Below the pieces are notes generated by a model. The model did not search any database, had not been told where the DNA came from, and worked only from the letters and a program-made list of their open reading frames with translations. Positions 16,564-26,357 of a stretch of DNA of 64,000 nt are shown piece by piece; positions within the stretch are counted from its first letter, which is position 1, and each line of letters starts with the position of its first letter. The translations under genes were made by a program, and so were the position numbers. This DNA is from Mycolicibacterium chlorophenolicum (lineage in GTDB: Bacteria > Actinomycetota > Actinomycetes > Mycobacteriales > Mycobacteriaceae): assembly GCF_001044235.1 (NCBI RefSeq), contig NZ_JYNL01000064.1, forward strand, positions 897,096 to 961,095, read 5' to 3'.

Positions 16564-18657
16564 ATGACACACCCACACGATCACCACGGCCCCGCCGTAG
16601 CGACACCTCCCGCCGATGAACACGCCGGCCACGACACACACGGTGGACACGCCGGCCACGGCGGCCATGCGGGCCACGGCGATCATGTCGCTCAATTCCG
16701 AAAGTTGTTCTGGATCAACGTGGTCATCGCTATCCCTGTGGTCGTCTTCTCGACCATGTTCGCGATGCTGCTGGGTTATCAGGTCCCCGAGTTCCCTGGT
16801 GCCCGCTGGGTGGCGCCGCTGTTGGGCACCGTCATGTACGTCGTCGGCGGGCGCCCCTTCCTCACCGGGGCAGTCAGCGAGATACGTTCTCGCAAGCCGG
16901 GAATGATGCTCCTGATCGGGCTGGCGATCACCGTCGCGTTTCTGGCGTCCTGGGGCGCCAGCCTCGGCCTGCTCCATCACGAGCTGGAGTTCTGGTGGGA
17001 ACTCGCGCTGCTGATCGTCATCATGCTGCTCGGGCACTGGGTCGAGATGCGCTCCCTGGCGCAGACGACGTCCGCGCTGGACTCGCTGGCCGCGCTGCTT
17101 CCCGACGAAGCAGAGAAGATCGAGGGCGACCACACGGTCACTGTGTCGCCGGCCGATCTGCGCCTCGGCGACGTCGTGATCGTCCGCCCCGGGGGCAGCG
17201 TCCCCGCCGACGGCAGGATCGTCGACGGCCGCGCCGCCATGGACGAATCGATGGTGACCGGCGAATCCCGCCCGGTCGCCCGCGCCGTCGGGGACGCCGT
17301 CACGGCGGGAACCGTGGCCACCGATTCGGGGTTGCGGATCGAGGTGACCGCGATCGGTGACGACACCACCCTGGCCGGCATCCAACGCTTGGTCGCCGAA
17401 GCGCAGAACTCCTCGTCACGCGCTCAACGCCTCGCAGACCGGGCTGCCGGCTGGCTGTTCTGGTTCGCGCTGATCACCGCGGCCGTCACCGCCGCGGTGT
17501 GGACGACGGTCGGGGATCCGGACAGTGCCGTGGTGCGGGCGATCACCGTGCTCGTCATCGCGTGCCCCCACGCGCTCGGTCTGGCGATTCCGCTGGTGGT
17601 TTCCATCGCCACCGAACGCGCGGCCCGGGGCGGCGTTCTGATCAAAGACCGGCTCGCCCTCGAGAGCATGCGCACCGTGAATGCCGTGCTGTTCGACAAG
17701 ACCGGCACTTTGACCAAGGGCGAGCCGACGGTCACCGCGATCGACACCGTCGGCGACCTTTCCGGGGACGCCGTCCTCGCACTGGCCGCGGCAGCAGAAG
17801 CCGACAGCGAGCACCCTCTGGCGCGGGCCATCGTGCACGCTGCACAGGAACGCGGAATCCCCGTGGCGCGCGCGAGCGGGTTCACGTCGTCGCCGGCGGT
17901 CGGTGTCCGCGCGGTCGTCGACGGCCGCGAGATCCGGGTGGGCGGTCCGCGCCTGCTCGAGGAGGTCGGTGCCCGGGAAGTCGACGCCGCCACCGGGTGG
18001 CGCGACGAGGGCGCGATCATCCTCCACGTCGTCCGCGACGGCGCCGTGGTGGGCGGTCTGCGCCTGGCCGACGAGATCCGCCACGAATCCCGCGAAGCCG
18101 TCGATGCCTTGCACGAACTCGGCATCGAGGTGGTCATGATCACCGGTGACGCTGAAGCTGTCGCCGGCGCGGTGGCCCGCGAACTCGGCATCGACCGTGT
18201 CTTCGCCGGGGTGCGCCCGGACGACAAGGCGGCGAAAGTGGCTGCGCTGCAACAGGAAGGCAAGAAAGTCGCGATGGTCGGTGACGGCGTCAACGACGCG
18301 CCGGCACTGGCTCAGGCTGACGTCGGTATCGCGATCGGTGCCGGAACCGACGTCGCGATCGCCTCGGCGGGTGTCATCTTGGCGAGTTCCGATCCGCGCT
18401 CGGTGCTGTCGGTGATCGAGCTGTCGCGCGCCACCTATCGCAAGATGAAGCAGAACCTCTGGTGGGGAGCGGGATACAACCTGATCTCGGTGCCGCTGGC
18501 CGCCGGTGTGCTGGCCCCGATCGGCTTCGTCCTGCCGATGTCGGTCGGTGCGATTCTGATGTCACTGTCGACGGTGGTCGTCGCGCTCAACGCGCAGCTG
18601 CTGCGTCGGCTGGATCTGAGTCCGGAGGCCAGCACACGGGCCATCCTGCGCCGCTGA
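16564..18657 (+). CDS. CopB-like copper P-type ATPase
   Basis: A 697-residue P1B-type ATPase. Residues 1-41 are a His-rich metal-binding tail (HPHDHHG, repeated HAGHGG) in place of Cys-X2-Cys domains. The membrane metal site is CPH (ACPHALG near residue 333), the phosphorylated Asp is in FDKTGTLT near residue 378, HP is in SEHPLARAI, and GDGVNDAP is present. The CPH motif and His-rich tail mark the CopB (P1B-3) type, reported to export copper. AAGGAG precedes the start, and the CsoR-like palindrome upstream predicts copper induction. Confidence 0.9.
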   Translation: MTHPHDHHGPAVATPPADEHAGHDTHGGHAGHGGHAGHGDHVAQFRKLFWINVVIAIPVVVFSTMFAMLLGYQVPEFPGARWVAPLLGTVMYVVGGRPFLTGAVSEIRSRKPGMMLLIGLAITVAFLASWGASLGLLHHELEFWWELALLIVIMLLGHWVEMRSLAQTTSALDSLAALLPDEAEKIEGDHTVTVSPADLRLGDVVIVRPGGSVPADGRIVDGRAAMDESMVTGESRPVARAVGDAVTAGTVATDSGLRIEVTAIGDDTTLAGIQRLVAEAQNSSSRAQRLADRAAGWLFWFALITAAVTAAVWTTVGDPDSAVVRAITVLVIACPHALGLAIPLVVSIATERAARGGVLIKDRLALESMRTVNAVLFDKTGTLTKGEPTVTAIDTVGDLSGDAVLALAAAAEADSEHPLARAIVHAAQERGIPVARASGFTSSPAVGVRAVVDGREIRVGGPRLLEEVGAREVDAATGWRDEGAIILHVVRDGAVVGGLRLADEIRHESREAVDALHELGIEVVMITGDAEAVAGAVARELGIDRVFAGVRPDDKAAKVAALQQEGKKVAMVGDGVNDAPALAQADVGIAIGAGTDVAIASAGVILASSDPRSVLSVIELSRATYRKMKQNLWWGAGYNLISVPLAAGVLAPIGFVLPMSVGAILMSLSTVVVALNAQLLRRLDLSPEASTRAILRR

Positions 18658-18659
18658 CG

Positions 18660-19352
18660 TCAGCCGTGGTCGTGATCATCGTGGCCGTCGTGCGACGGCT
18701 GCGGCGGAGCGGCGGGGACAGCGACAGGTTCGGGTGAATCAACGACGCCCGCGGATTCCGCACTCGGCGGCTCGGGAGGGTGAGCGTGCTGCGCGTCGGC
18801 GTGCCCGCCGCTCGGCCCGTGATGACCCGACTCTGCCATCGAGGGCGCATGGTGGCCGTGCCGTAACCCCGAGACGACGCCGACCGTGGAAGCCAGCGTG
18901 ACGACCGCGAAGGCGCCGAGAAGAATCAGCGCGTTCGCGTACCCGGGGATCAGCTCTCCCTGGTGGCGGCGGTACCACGCCCAGCCGGCGCCCATCACGA
19001 CATAGATCTCCAACACCGCCGCACACAGGTCCGCAGCCTGGACCACTTCGGCCACCCCGGCATGTGGCCCGAACGGTGCTCCCTCGGTCCTGGTCAGCGC
19101 CCATAGCGCCACCACTCCGAGGTTGACCATGATCCCGGCGACCAGAACCGGTGTCGTCGCGCGGGTGATCACCGCGTATGCCCAGACCAGTTGGAAGAGT
19201 GCCACCGCGACGAAGAACAACCCAGCCGGAATCCATTCCTGCCAGTGCGTCGGGACGACGGCACAGTGAATGACCGCTGCACCCAGTGAAGCAAGCGCGG
19301 CGAGGCGGACGGCAAGCCCGCTGTCGGTCTTCGTCGCTGCCGTGGCTCTCAC
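18660..19352 (-). CDS. Membrane protein with His-rich tail
   Basis: A 230-residue protein with about five membrane helices in residues 15-165 and a hydrophilic tail from about 165 rich in His (HGHHAP, ESGHHGPSGGHADAQHAH, ending HDGHDDHDHG). Such tails bind Cu, Ni or Zn. It is convergent with the copper ATPase, separated by two bases. The resemblance in tail composition to that ATPase suggests a shared metal role. I do not recognise a family for the membrane part. Confidence 0.65.
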   Translation of the reverse strand: MRATAATKTDSGLAVRLAALASLGAAVIHCAVVPTHWQEWIPAGLFFVAVALFQLVWAYAVITRATTPVLVAGIMVNLGVVALWALTRTEGAPFGPHAGVAEVVQAADLCAAVLEIYVVMGAGWAWYRRHQGELIPGYANALILLGAFAVVTLASTVGVVSGLRHGHHAPSMAESGHHGPSGGHADAQHAHPPEPPSAESAGVVDSPEPVAVPAAPPQPSHDGHDDHDHG

Positions 19353-19548
19353 GGGTCCGATGGTGTCAGCTCTCTCCCGAACAACGGACTGTCCGACACC
19401 AGATCTCGTCCTGACCGAGATCGCTTCGTCATGCGCCGGCGCGAGCTGTTCAAGGGACCATCGGCTCTACCAGGGGATGCCTGTCGAGCGCACTCTGACA
19501 GGAGGCCATGACGTGTGCCGGACTTCGCGGCCGGAAAGGACTGTCGCG

Positions 19549-19821
19549 ATGATGTACGGAGACGGATGGATGTGGGGGAGTGGCATGGGCTGGGGCGGCT
19601 GGGCTCTGATGTCCATCATGATGGTGTTGGTGTGGGCGCTGGTGATCGCCGGCATCGTGCTCGCAGTCCGGTACCTCGGTGGCCCTCGCCAGAGCGTCGG
19701 GCGATCCCATGGCTCTCCGCAGACGTCTGCGGAGGATCTCCTCGCAGAACGGTTCGCCAGGGGTGACATCGACGAGGAGGAGTACCGGCGCCGGGCGAGT
19801 CTGCTGCGCGAGCACCGTTGA
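19549..19821 (+). CDS. SHOCT-domain small membrane protein
   Basis: A 90-residue protein: a Met/Trp/Gly-rich start (MYGDGWMWGSGMGWGGW), one membrane helix near residues 20-42, then a SHOCT domain at 58-90 (AEDLLAERFARGDIDEEEYR). GGAAAGGA lies ten bases upstream of ATG 19549. Such small SHOCT proteins commonly sit beside copper-handling genes, and the Met-rich N-terminus would suit copper(I) binding; the precise role is unknown. Confidence 0.8.
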   Translation: MMYGDGWMWGSGMGWGGWALMSIMMVLVWALVIAGIVLAVRYLGGPRQSVGRSHGSPQTSAEDLLAERFARGDIDEEEYRRRASLLREHR

Positions 19822-19833
19822 CCATTCTGACCT

Positions 19834-21093
19834 CTAGCGCATCGAGATGGTCGCCGTCAGTACGAGGCCGAAGACGATGGCGGGCGGTGCCATCCCGGCG
19901 ATGAACCGAAATCCGAACCGCCGGCCGCCGGCCACGAAGGCCAGGATCGCCTTGACGAGCAGGTTCGATCCGAGCGCGGCCCCGATCGCGATGAGCGCGG
20001 TATCGGCGGTGACGTCGCCCCGGGCGGCGAGACTGGCCGCGGCGACCGCTCCGGCGTGGGCATCGGCGAGGCCCGCGGCGAACGCAGCAAGGATCGTGCC
20101 CTGGGGCCCGAGGACATCGCCTCCCCAACGGCCCAGGAGCAGTGCGAACGTCAGGACCGCGGCCAGGATGAGCGCAGGCCGCAGAGCGAACGGGCGGCCG
20201 GCGGGCACGCTGATCTCGTCGCTGCCGTCCGCGGTCCCGTCCCCCTGATCACGACCGGCCCCCCAGTAGAAGAACGCGGCGACACCGATGAGCACAACCG
20301 CTGCGGCCACCACCGGTAACCACAGTCGGCGCAGGACGTCGATGTCGATGAGGCCGATCACGATGAGCAGTTGGACGAGGGTGGCCAGGCTGGCCAAGAG
20401 CGCACTGGCCAACGGCGCCCGCATGCTGCCGGTGGTCCTGCCGAGCCGGCCCATCGACGCGGTGGTCGCGGTGGCCGAGATGAACCCGCCGGCCAGGCCC
20501 GTGATCAGCAGACCGCGCTCGGGACCGAGTGCGCGGACACCGATGTAGCCGAGCCAGCCGATACCGGTGAGCAGAACAACGAGAAGCCATAGTTTCGCCG
20601 GGTTCAGCACACCGTAGGGTCCGAGCGCCCGATCCGGAAGCAACGGCAGGATCACGAATGCCACCGCCAGGAACTTGATCGCGTCCTCCAACTCGACCTC
20701 GCTGACGATGTCGCGTGCGAACCGATGGATTCGCGTCTTCGACACGAGCAGACCCGCCACGATCACCGCGAGCGCCACAGACAGAGCGGGGCGGCTGTAG
20801 GCGAGTGCGCCGAGCACGTAGGCCGTCAGGGCCGCGAGCGCTGTGGTCGTTCCCGGATCGTCGCCGCTGGCGCGGAGATACGCGACGGTCATCAACGCGC
20901 TGACGCCGGCCAGCCCGATCGTCACGGCCCAGGGATCGATACTGGCCGCTACCGCACCGACCAACGCGAGCAGCGCGAACGAACGCGACCCGGCGGGAAG
21001 CTTGCGACTGTGGCTGCGTTCGCGTTCCAGGCCGAGGAGCAACCCGACAGCCAGCGCCACCAGGAACGGCTGAATCTCCTGCCAGGCCATCAA
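19834..21093 (-). CDS. MgtC-like/DUF4010 membrane protein
   Basis: A 419-residue protein with about 12 helices. Residues 1-140 resemble the MgtC/SapB fold (ALAVGLLLGLERER near residue 12, with a conserved basic loop). The remainder (SALLASLATLVQLL, AAFAAGLADAHAGAVAAASL) matches the DUF4010 half of this two-part family. Function is unproven; MgtC relatives affect magnesium and phosphate homeostasis. It is convergent with the SHOCT gene and lies just downstream of the LLM oxidoreductase on the same strand. Confidence 0.8.
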   Translation of the reverse strand: MMAWQEIQPFLVALAVGLLLGLERERSHSRKLPAGSRSFALLALVGAVAASIDPWAVTIGLAGVSALMTVAYLRASGDDPGTTTALAALTAYVLGALAYSRPALSVALAVIVAGLLVSKTRIHRFARDIVSEVELEDAIKFLAVAFVILPLLPDRALGPYGVLNPAKLWLLVVLLTGIGWLGYIGVRALGPERGLLITGLAGGFISATATTASMGRLGRTTGSMRAPLASALLASLATLVQLLIVIGLIDIDVLRRLWLPVVAAAVVLIGVAAFFYWGAGRDQGDGTADGSDEISVPAGRPFALRPALILAAVLTFALLLGRWGGDVLGPQGTILAAFAAGLADAHAGAVAAASLAARGDVTADTALIAIGAALGSNLLVKAILAFVAGGRRFGFRFIAGMAPPAIVFGLVLTATISMR

Positions 21094-21102
21094 CGCTCCT
21101 TG

Positions 21103-22230
21103 TCAACGCAGGGCACGTGCGATCCGACCGGTGGCCCACAGCCCGTACAGTGCCGCGCGCGGGGAGACGAGCCCCGAGACCGGCGCGAGGACCACATGGC
21201 GGAGGCCGGCCTCGCCGAAAGTTCGGAGTTTGGCGACGATCTGTTCCCGGCTGCCCCAGAGCAAGGGACCCTCGGTGACCACCGCCGCAGGCACAGCGGC
21301 GATGGCCTCGTCCATGGTCGCGCGGTCGTAGTCTCCCGGGATGAAATCGACCAGGGGATTGAAGTCGGCGCCGAACGGATGCACAGCGCCGGCGTGCTCC
21401 CACACCGCAGCGGGCGCCATGAGTGCCAGCGCCCGAACGACTTTCGTCTCGAGCATGGCTCGCGCTTCGCGCTCGGTGGCCGCGACCACCATGAACCGGT
21501 GCAGCGCCGGGGTGATCGAACCCGGGTCGCGCCCGGCATCGACGGCAGCAGCCCGCACCGCCGCCAGCTTGTCGGCGTACTCCGCCGGCGACGCCACCGT
21601 GGTCGGATACCATCCGTCTCCGTAGCGTCCGGTCAGCGCGAGCATCCGGGGTCCGTGGCCGGCGACCCATATCTCGGGGGTCCGGCCGGGAGCGGCCTCG
21701 AGATCCATCGGAGCATTGTCGAGTCGAAAATGGTGACCAGTGAACGTGATCGGTTCCCGACTCGTCAGACACAGCCGGATGATCTGAAGCGCCTCGTCCA
21801 GTCGGGTGACCGGCTCGGAGGAGTCGAGGCCGTAGGGGTCGAGGTTCATGCGTTCGCCCGCGCCGATCCCGAGAATCGGTGCCCGCCTCGTCAGATGAGA
21901 CAGGGTCATCATGGCTTGGGCGATCAGAACAGGGTGGCGCCTGATCGCCTCGGTCACTCCGACCCCGAGACGCATGTGCCCGACCCGGGAGGCGAGGTGG
22001 CCGGACAGCACCTGAAAGTCGAAGAATTCGTGCGGCGTGGGCCGTCGCGCCGCCAACCAGGTCAGCTCGGGGGTCCACATACTGCTGGGAAAGACGTTCT
22101 GGAAGTGATCGATGACCATCACCGAATCCAGCTTCATCACACGCGCCGCGACGAGGAAGGCCCGCAGGGCACTCAGCGGTGGCTGCGTCCCGATCTGTAA
22201 CCCCACCGCAATACCGGACCCTGACCTCAT
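21103..22230 (-). CDS. F420-dependent LLM-class oxidoreductase
   Basis: A 375-residue TIM-barrel enzyme of the luciferase-like class. Motifs ILGIGAGERMNLDPYG, PEIWVAGHGPRMLALTGRYG and SITPALHRFMVV closely follow the mycobacterial phthiodiolone ketoreductase type (Rv2951c family), which uses reduced F420. No phthiocerol genes are nearby, so the substrate is open. ATG 22230 is used; a GTG at 22239 overlaps the stop of the P-type ATPase (GTGA) and could be the real coupled start. It is downstream of that ATPase in the same operon. Confidence 0.85.
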   Translation of the reverse strand: MRSGSGIAVGLQIGTQPPLSALRAFLVAARVMKLDSVMVIDHFQNVFPSSMWTPELTWLAARRPTPHEFFDFQVLSGHLASRVGHMRLGVGVTEAIRRHPVLIAQAMMTLSHLTRRAPILGIGAGERMNLDPYGLDSSEPVTRLDEALQIIRLCLTSREPITFTGHHFRLDNAPMDLEAAPGRTPEIWVAGHGPRMLALTGRYGDGWYPTTVASPAEYADKLAAVRAAAVDAGRDPGSITPALHRFMVVAATEREARAMLETKVVRALALMAPAAVWEHAGAVHPFGADFNPLVDFIPGDYDRATMDEAIAAVPAAVVTEGPLLWGSREQIVAKLRTFGEAGLRHVVLAPVSGLVSPRAALYGLWATGRIARALR

Positions 22231-22235
22231 GGTTG

Positions 22236-24818
22236 TCACCGCGTTCCATCCGCGGCGATGGACGGTGTGGGTTGCTGGGCCGCCGCGATCTTGTAGATCT
22301 CGAACCAGGCGACCGCGACGGTTCCGGCGCCGACCGCGATGCACCATTCGCTCGGCGTGAGCGCGCCGAAGTTGAACAGGGACCGCAGCGCCGGGATCGT
22401 CAGCGTCGCGACCAGCAGCAGCGTGGCCCCGCCGAGAATCCACTTGAGCGTCGGGTTGCGACGTTGACGGAACGTCTGCCACACCGATAACCGCCAGGAT
22501 CGATTCACCAGGATCAGCGCCAGATTTCCGACGACGAGCGCGGCGAAGGTCGCCGAGCGCGTCACCGAGTCGGGCCTGTCGGTGAGCACGGCCCACACGT
22601 ACACCGCTGCGGTACCGACGAGAAGCGAAAGCCCCTGCAGTGCAGCGATTCCGAGAACTCTGGCGCTGAACATCGGGGCCGTCGGGTCACGTGGCGGTGC
22701 GTCCATGATCGTCGGATCGATCTGCTCGGCCTCGAAGACCACCGAACAGGCGGGATCGATGATCAGTTCGAGAAAGGCGATCTGGACCGGCAGCAGGACC
22801 AGTGGCCAATCCGTGACGAACAGCGGGATCAGCGACATACCGACGATCGGAAGGTGCACGGCGATCACGTAGGCCATCGCTTTGCGAAGGTTGTCGAAGA
22901 TCCCGCGCCCTTGGCGCACTCCGCCCACGATCGAGCTGAAGTCGTCATCGGTGATCACCAACGCGGCCGATTCGCGAGCCACATCGGTGCCGTGCGCACC
23001 CATGGCGATGCCGATGTCGGCCGCCCGCAGCGCAGGAGCGTCGTTGACCCCGTCTCCGGTCATCCCGACCACCTCGCCGTTGGACTGCAGCGCCCGCACC
23101 AGTTGAAGTTTCTGCTCGGGCACCATCCGCGCGAACACACTGACCGAACGAACGCGGTCGGCCAATTCCTGCTCGGAGAGCTTTTCCAGTTCACGTCCGG
23201 TGATACAGCCGGCGGTGTGGTCGAGACCGATGTCGCGCGCGATCGCCAGCGCCGTGCCCGGATAGTCTCCGGTGATCATGATCGTCCGGATCCTCGCCCG
23301 GCGACACTCCGCAACGGCGTCGGCGACGCCCGGTCTGATCGGGTCCTGCAGCCCGACCAGGCCCAGCAGCTCGAAGTCGAAGTCGTGGGGTCCGGCGGGT
23401 AGCGTTCTCGCGCTGTCGAACTGCGCGCGCGCCACCGCCAGTACCCGATAACCGTCGGCGGTTGCCACCTCGACCTGGTCGGTCAGCGCGGTGAGCCGTT
23501 GAGGGTCGAGATGACACAGGTCTGCGATGGCTTCGGGGGCGCCCTTGGCGGCGATGACGTAGTGGCCGCCGTCGGGGGAGCGCCACACGTGCGACAGGGC
23601 CAACAACCTGTCCGACAGGGGGTATTCACGGACGAGTTGCCAGTTCTCGTGCAGATGTGATGTGCCCGAGAGATAGGTGTCGCCCAGCTCCCTGAATGCC
23701 TTGTCCATCGGGTCGAACGGATCGACCGGTGAAGCGAGCACCGACATCTCCGCGATGGTGTGGAACTTCTCGGGCAACGGTGCCGAGTCACACGTGTGGG
23801 TCTGACCGTCGACGATCAAGGTGCGAACCGTCATCCTGTTCAAGGTCAGCGTTCCGGTCTTGTCCACGCACAGCACCGTGGCCGATCCCAGTGTCTCGAT
23901 GACCGGAGGGCGGCGGGTGAGCACATTCATCTTCGACATGCGCCAGGCGCCGACAGCCATGAAGACCGTCAGCACCACCGGAAACTCTTCGGGCAGCAAG
24001 GCCATCGCGGTCGCGATACCGGCGAGCGTCCCGGCGAGCCAATTGCCACGAGTCAGCCCGTAGATGATGACGACGGCTACCGCCGCGGCGATCCCGAGTG
24101 CGGCGAGAATGCCGACCAGCCGGTCGATTTCGCGCTGCAGTGCGGTCCGCTCGGGTTCGATGGTCCTGAGCGCCGCACCGATCCTTCCCAGTTCGGTGCC
24201 GGCACCGGTGCCCTTGGCGACCGCCACGCCGTGGCCCTTGACGACCAGCGTGCCCGAGAACACCCAGGGCGTCGCATCGCCGCCCGGTCGGCCCATCGCA
24301 GCACCCCGTTCGGAACGCTCGACGGCGACCTTCCGCACCGGCACCGACTCCCCGGTGAGCGCCGACTCGTCGACGGAGAAGCTCGCGCAGTCCACCAGGA
24401 CGGCGTCGGCCGGTACCCGGTCGCCTTCGGCCAACATGAGCAGATCGCCGCGTACCACGTCTTTACCGGCGACGCGCTTCTGCATTCCGTCGCGCACGAC
24501 CAGCGCCCGTGGTGACGACAGATCACGCAGCGCCGCCAGCGCCTTTCCCGTCTTGTGCTCCTGGTAGATCGAGATGGCGACGACCACGACGACGAATGCC
24601 ATCAACAACGCACCGTCCAGTGGCTCCGCCAGCAGGAAGTTGACCCCGCCGGCGGCGAGGAGCAGCAACAGCATCGGCTGGCGCACAACATCCCAGGCTT
24701 CGCGAAGGAGGTTCCGGCGCATCGCGGTCGGCAATTCATTGGGTCCGTCCACAGCCAGCTGACGAGCTGCCTGCTCCTCTGTCAGCCCGAGATCGGCGAC
24801 CTCGACCTCTACCGACAT
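22236..24818 (-). CDS. P-type cation ATPase (Ca2+/monovalent-type)
   Basis: An 860-residue P-type ATPase with an N-terminal cation-ATPase segment (GLTEEQAARQLAVDGPNELP). TM4 has PEEFP near residue 276 where Ca2+ ATPases have PEGLP. Phosphorylated Asp is in CVDKTGTLT near residue 317, and TGDGVNDAPALRAADIGIAM is present. It belongs to the P2-like bacterial group near mycobacterial CtpF; the ion is uncertain. ATG 24818 is preferred because the protein then begins at the expected N-terminal region; upstream in-frame starts exist. The LLM gene follows with an overlap or six-base gap. Confidence 0.85.
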   Translation of the reverse strand: MSVEVEVADLGLTEEQAARQLAVDGPNELPTAMRRNLLREAWDVVRQPMLLLLLAAGGVNFLLAEPLDGALLMAFVVVVVAISIYQEHKTGKALAALRDLSSPRALVVRDGMQKRVAGKDVVRGDLLMLAEGDRVPADAVLVDCASFSVDESALTGESVPVRKVAVERSERGAAMGRPGGDATPWVFSGTLVVKGHGVAVAKGTGAGTELGRIGAALRTIEPERTALQREIDRLVGILAALGIAAAVAVVIIYGLTRGNWLAGTLAGIATAMALLPEEFPVVLTVFMAVGAWRMSKMNVLTRRPPVIETLGSATVLCVDKTGTLTLNRMTVRTLIVDGQTHTCDSAPLPEKFHTIAEMSVLASPVDPFDPMDKAFRELGDTYLSGTSHLHENWQLVREYPLSDRLLALSHVWRSPDGGHYVIAAKGAPEAIADLCHLDPQRLTALTDQVEVATADGYRVLAVARAQFDSARTLPAGPHDFDFELLGLVGLQDPIRPGVADAVAECRRARIRTIMITGDYPGTALAIARDIGLDHTAGCITGRELEKLSEQELADRVRSVSVFARMVPEQKLQLVRALQSNGEVVGMTGDGVNDAPALRAADIGIAMGAHGTDVARESAALVITDDDFSSIVGGVRQGRGIFDNLRKAMAYVIAVHLPIVGMSLIPLFVTDWPLVLLPVQIAFLELIIDPACSVVFEAEQIDPTIMDAPPRDPTAPMFSARVLGIAALQGLSLLVGTAAVYVWAVLTDRPDSVTRSATFAALVVGNLALILVNRSWRLSVWQTFRQRRNPTLKWILGGATLLLVATLTIPALRSLFNFGALTPSEWCIAVGAGTVAVAWFEIYKIAAAQQPTPSIAADGTR

Positions 24819-24984
24819 CGGGGGTGACCCCGCGAACCGATCGTGATGACCATCGACTACCTCCCCAGTGACCGACCACCCCCAGTCGATCCTCCGCACC
24901 GCCGACCCAGGTAGAGCCGAAAGTCATGGTGGCTGGTGACCGCCGGCCGGATTCGTGCGACGACCGCCGGACGATCTGACGCAG

Positions 24985-25015
24985 AGTGCACTTTCAGTGC
25001 GCTATGCTGCACTGC
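24985..25015 (+). promoter_or_regulatory. Leaderless promoter with AGTGCRCT repeats
   Basis: AGTGCACT (24985-24992, itself a palindrome) and AGTGCGCT (24996-25003) repeat with an 11-base period, and CTGCACTG follows. The -10 element TATGCT at 25003-25008 ends seven bases before GTG 25016. Transcription would therefore begin at or next to the start codon, and the repeats would be an autoregulatory operator. Confidence 0.6.
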
Positions 25016-25618
25016 GTGGACGAGGTGGCGGCGAAACTCGCGACGGCGATCGGTGCGCGGGTCCGGCAGGAGCGGCAGCGGCGCGGGTGGACGCTGGATC
25101 AGCTCGCCGGTGCCGCGTCGGTGAGCCGGCGCATGGTCGTCAGCGTGGAGCAGGGCGCGGTGAATCCCAGTGTGGGAACCCTGCTTCGGCTCAGCGACGC
25201 ACTCGGGGTGGGCCTGCCGGCCCTCGTGGAACCGCCGGAGCCGAAGGCGGTGAAGGTGACCCGCCGCGGCGACGGAGCGGAACTGTGGACCGGAACCCAC
25301 GGCGGACGTGGCATGCTCGTCGCCGGAACGTCGCGACCGCACGTGGTCGAGATGTGGGACTGGACGCTCGGACCCGGCGACCGCCACACCAGCGAGGCGC
25401 ACGTCGCCGGGACCCAGGAACTGCTCACCGTGGTGGACGGACCGATCAGCGTCGAGGTGGAGGGACAGGCGACGGTGCTGGACACCGGCGACGCGATCGC
25501 GTTTCCCGGCGACGTCGACCATGGCTACGTCAACACCGGAACGGAGATCGCGAGGTTTGTCCTCACCGTCTTCGAACCCGGAGTCGGAAGCGCAGCCGGG
25601 GACGCCCGTCGTGGCTGA
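25016..25618 (+). CDS. XRE-family regulator with cupin domain
   Basis: A 200-residue regulator. A helix-turn-helix of the XRE type fills residues 5-62 (IGARVRQERQRRGWTLDQLA, then VSRRMVVSVEQGAVNPSVGT), and a cupin sensor domain fills about 105-190 (TSEAHVAGTQELLTVVDG, DAIAFPGDVDHGY). The GTG at 25016 is preferred because it is placed for leaderless initiation; ATG 25004 lies inside the -10 element. The stop overlaps the next gene by eight bases. The cupin would bind a small ligand, not known. Likely autoregulated through the AGTGCRCT repeats. Confidence 0.85.
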   Translation: MDEVAAKLATAIGARVRQERQRRGWTLDQLAGAASVSRRMVVSVEQGAVNPSVGTLLRLSDALGVGLPALVEPPEPKAVKVTRRGDGAELWTGTHGGRGMLVAGTSRPHVVEMWDWTLGPGDRHTSEAHVAGTQELLTVVDGPISVEVEGQATVLDTGDAIAFPGDVDHGYVNTGTEIARFVLTVFEPGVGSAAGDARRG

Positions 25619-26357
25619 GGATTCGATGCTCAGCGAGGCCGTGGAGCGCGCGCACGTCGACGACGCGGTGTTCGATCTGCGGCCCGACTACCGGGCGGTG
25701 CTGATCGCCGCCGGGGGCGTGGCGCCGGGTCCCAGCGATCCGATCAGCGAGGCGCTCCTCGAAGAGGCGGAATCTGTGGCGCGCGAGCGGCTCGGCGACC
25801 AACCGGTGGAGGGGATTGCGCACATCGCGGCGTGGCGGGAGGCCTTCCGCGCGTTCGGCGCCAAACCGCAGCGCACCCGCACCAGCGTGGAGGCACTGAC
25901 CCGACGCGTGGCCACCGGACTTCCCCGGGTGAACCGCCTGACCGACATCTACAACGCCGTATCGGTCAAGCACCAGCTCCCCATTGGGGGAGAGGACCTT
26001 TCGCGGTACGTCGGACCGCCGCGGCTGATCCGGGCCACCGGCGCGGAGCCGTTCGACACCGTCGCCGGCGGCGCCGACGTCGTCGAGCACCCCGACGCCG
26101 GCGAGGTGGTGTGGTGCGATGACCGCGGAGTGACGTGCCGGCGCTGGAACTGGCGGCAGGCCCGCCGCACGCAGTTGAGCGAAGACACCACCACCGCGCT
26201 GTTCATCTTCGACGCCCTGAACCCGATGACGGACACCGAACTGCGGGCCGCCGTCGACGAACTCGACGAGCACCTGCATCGACTCGGCCCCGCCGTCACG
26301 ACCGTGCGGCGTCTCCTTTCCCGACCCTCCGACCCGCAGAAAGACCGACCATGCTGA
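25611..26357 (+). CDS. B3/B4-domain protein
   Basis: A 248-residue free-standing B3/B4 domain, as found in the beta subunit of phenylalanyl-tRNA synthetase, where it takes part in editing and tRNA contact. Recognisable segments are HIAAWREAFRAFGAKPQRTR near residue 70, LPRVNRLTDIYNAVSVKHQL near residue 105 and ALFIFDALNP near residue 200. The GTG at 25611 overlaps the regulator stop; ATG 25626 is possible. The stop overlaps the PaiB-like gene start. Free-standing copies may remove mischarged amino acids or act on peptides; that is unproven. Confidence 0.78.
   Translation: MAEDSMLSEAVERAHVDDAVFDLRPDYRAVLIAAGGVAPGPSDPISEALLEEAESVARERLGDQPVEGIAHIAAWREAFRAFGAKPQRTRTSVEALTRRVATGLPRVNRLTDIYNAVSVKHQLPIGGEDLSRYVGPPRLIRATGAEPFDTVAGGADVVEHPDAGEVVWCDDRGVTCRRWNWRQARRTQLSEDTTTALFIFDALNPMTDTELRAAVDELDEHLHRLGPAVTTVRRLLSRPSDPQKDRPC

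Noticed and set aside
20249..22249. A 666-codon minus-strand frame spanning two genes
   Set aside because: It is the out-of-frame shadow of the DUF4010 and LLM genes; composition is Arg/Gly-rich and it has no motif.
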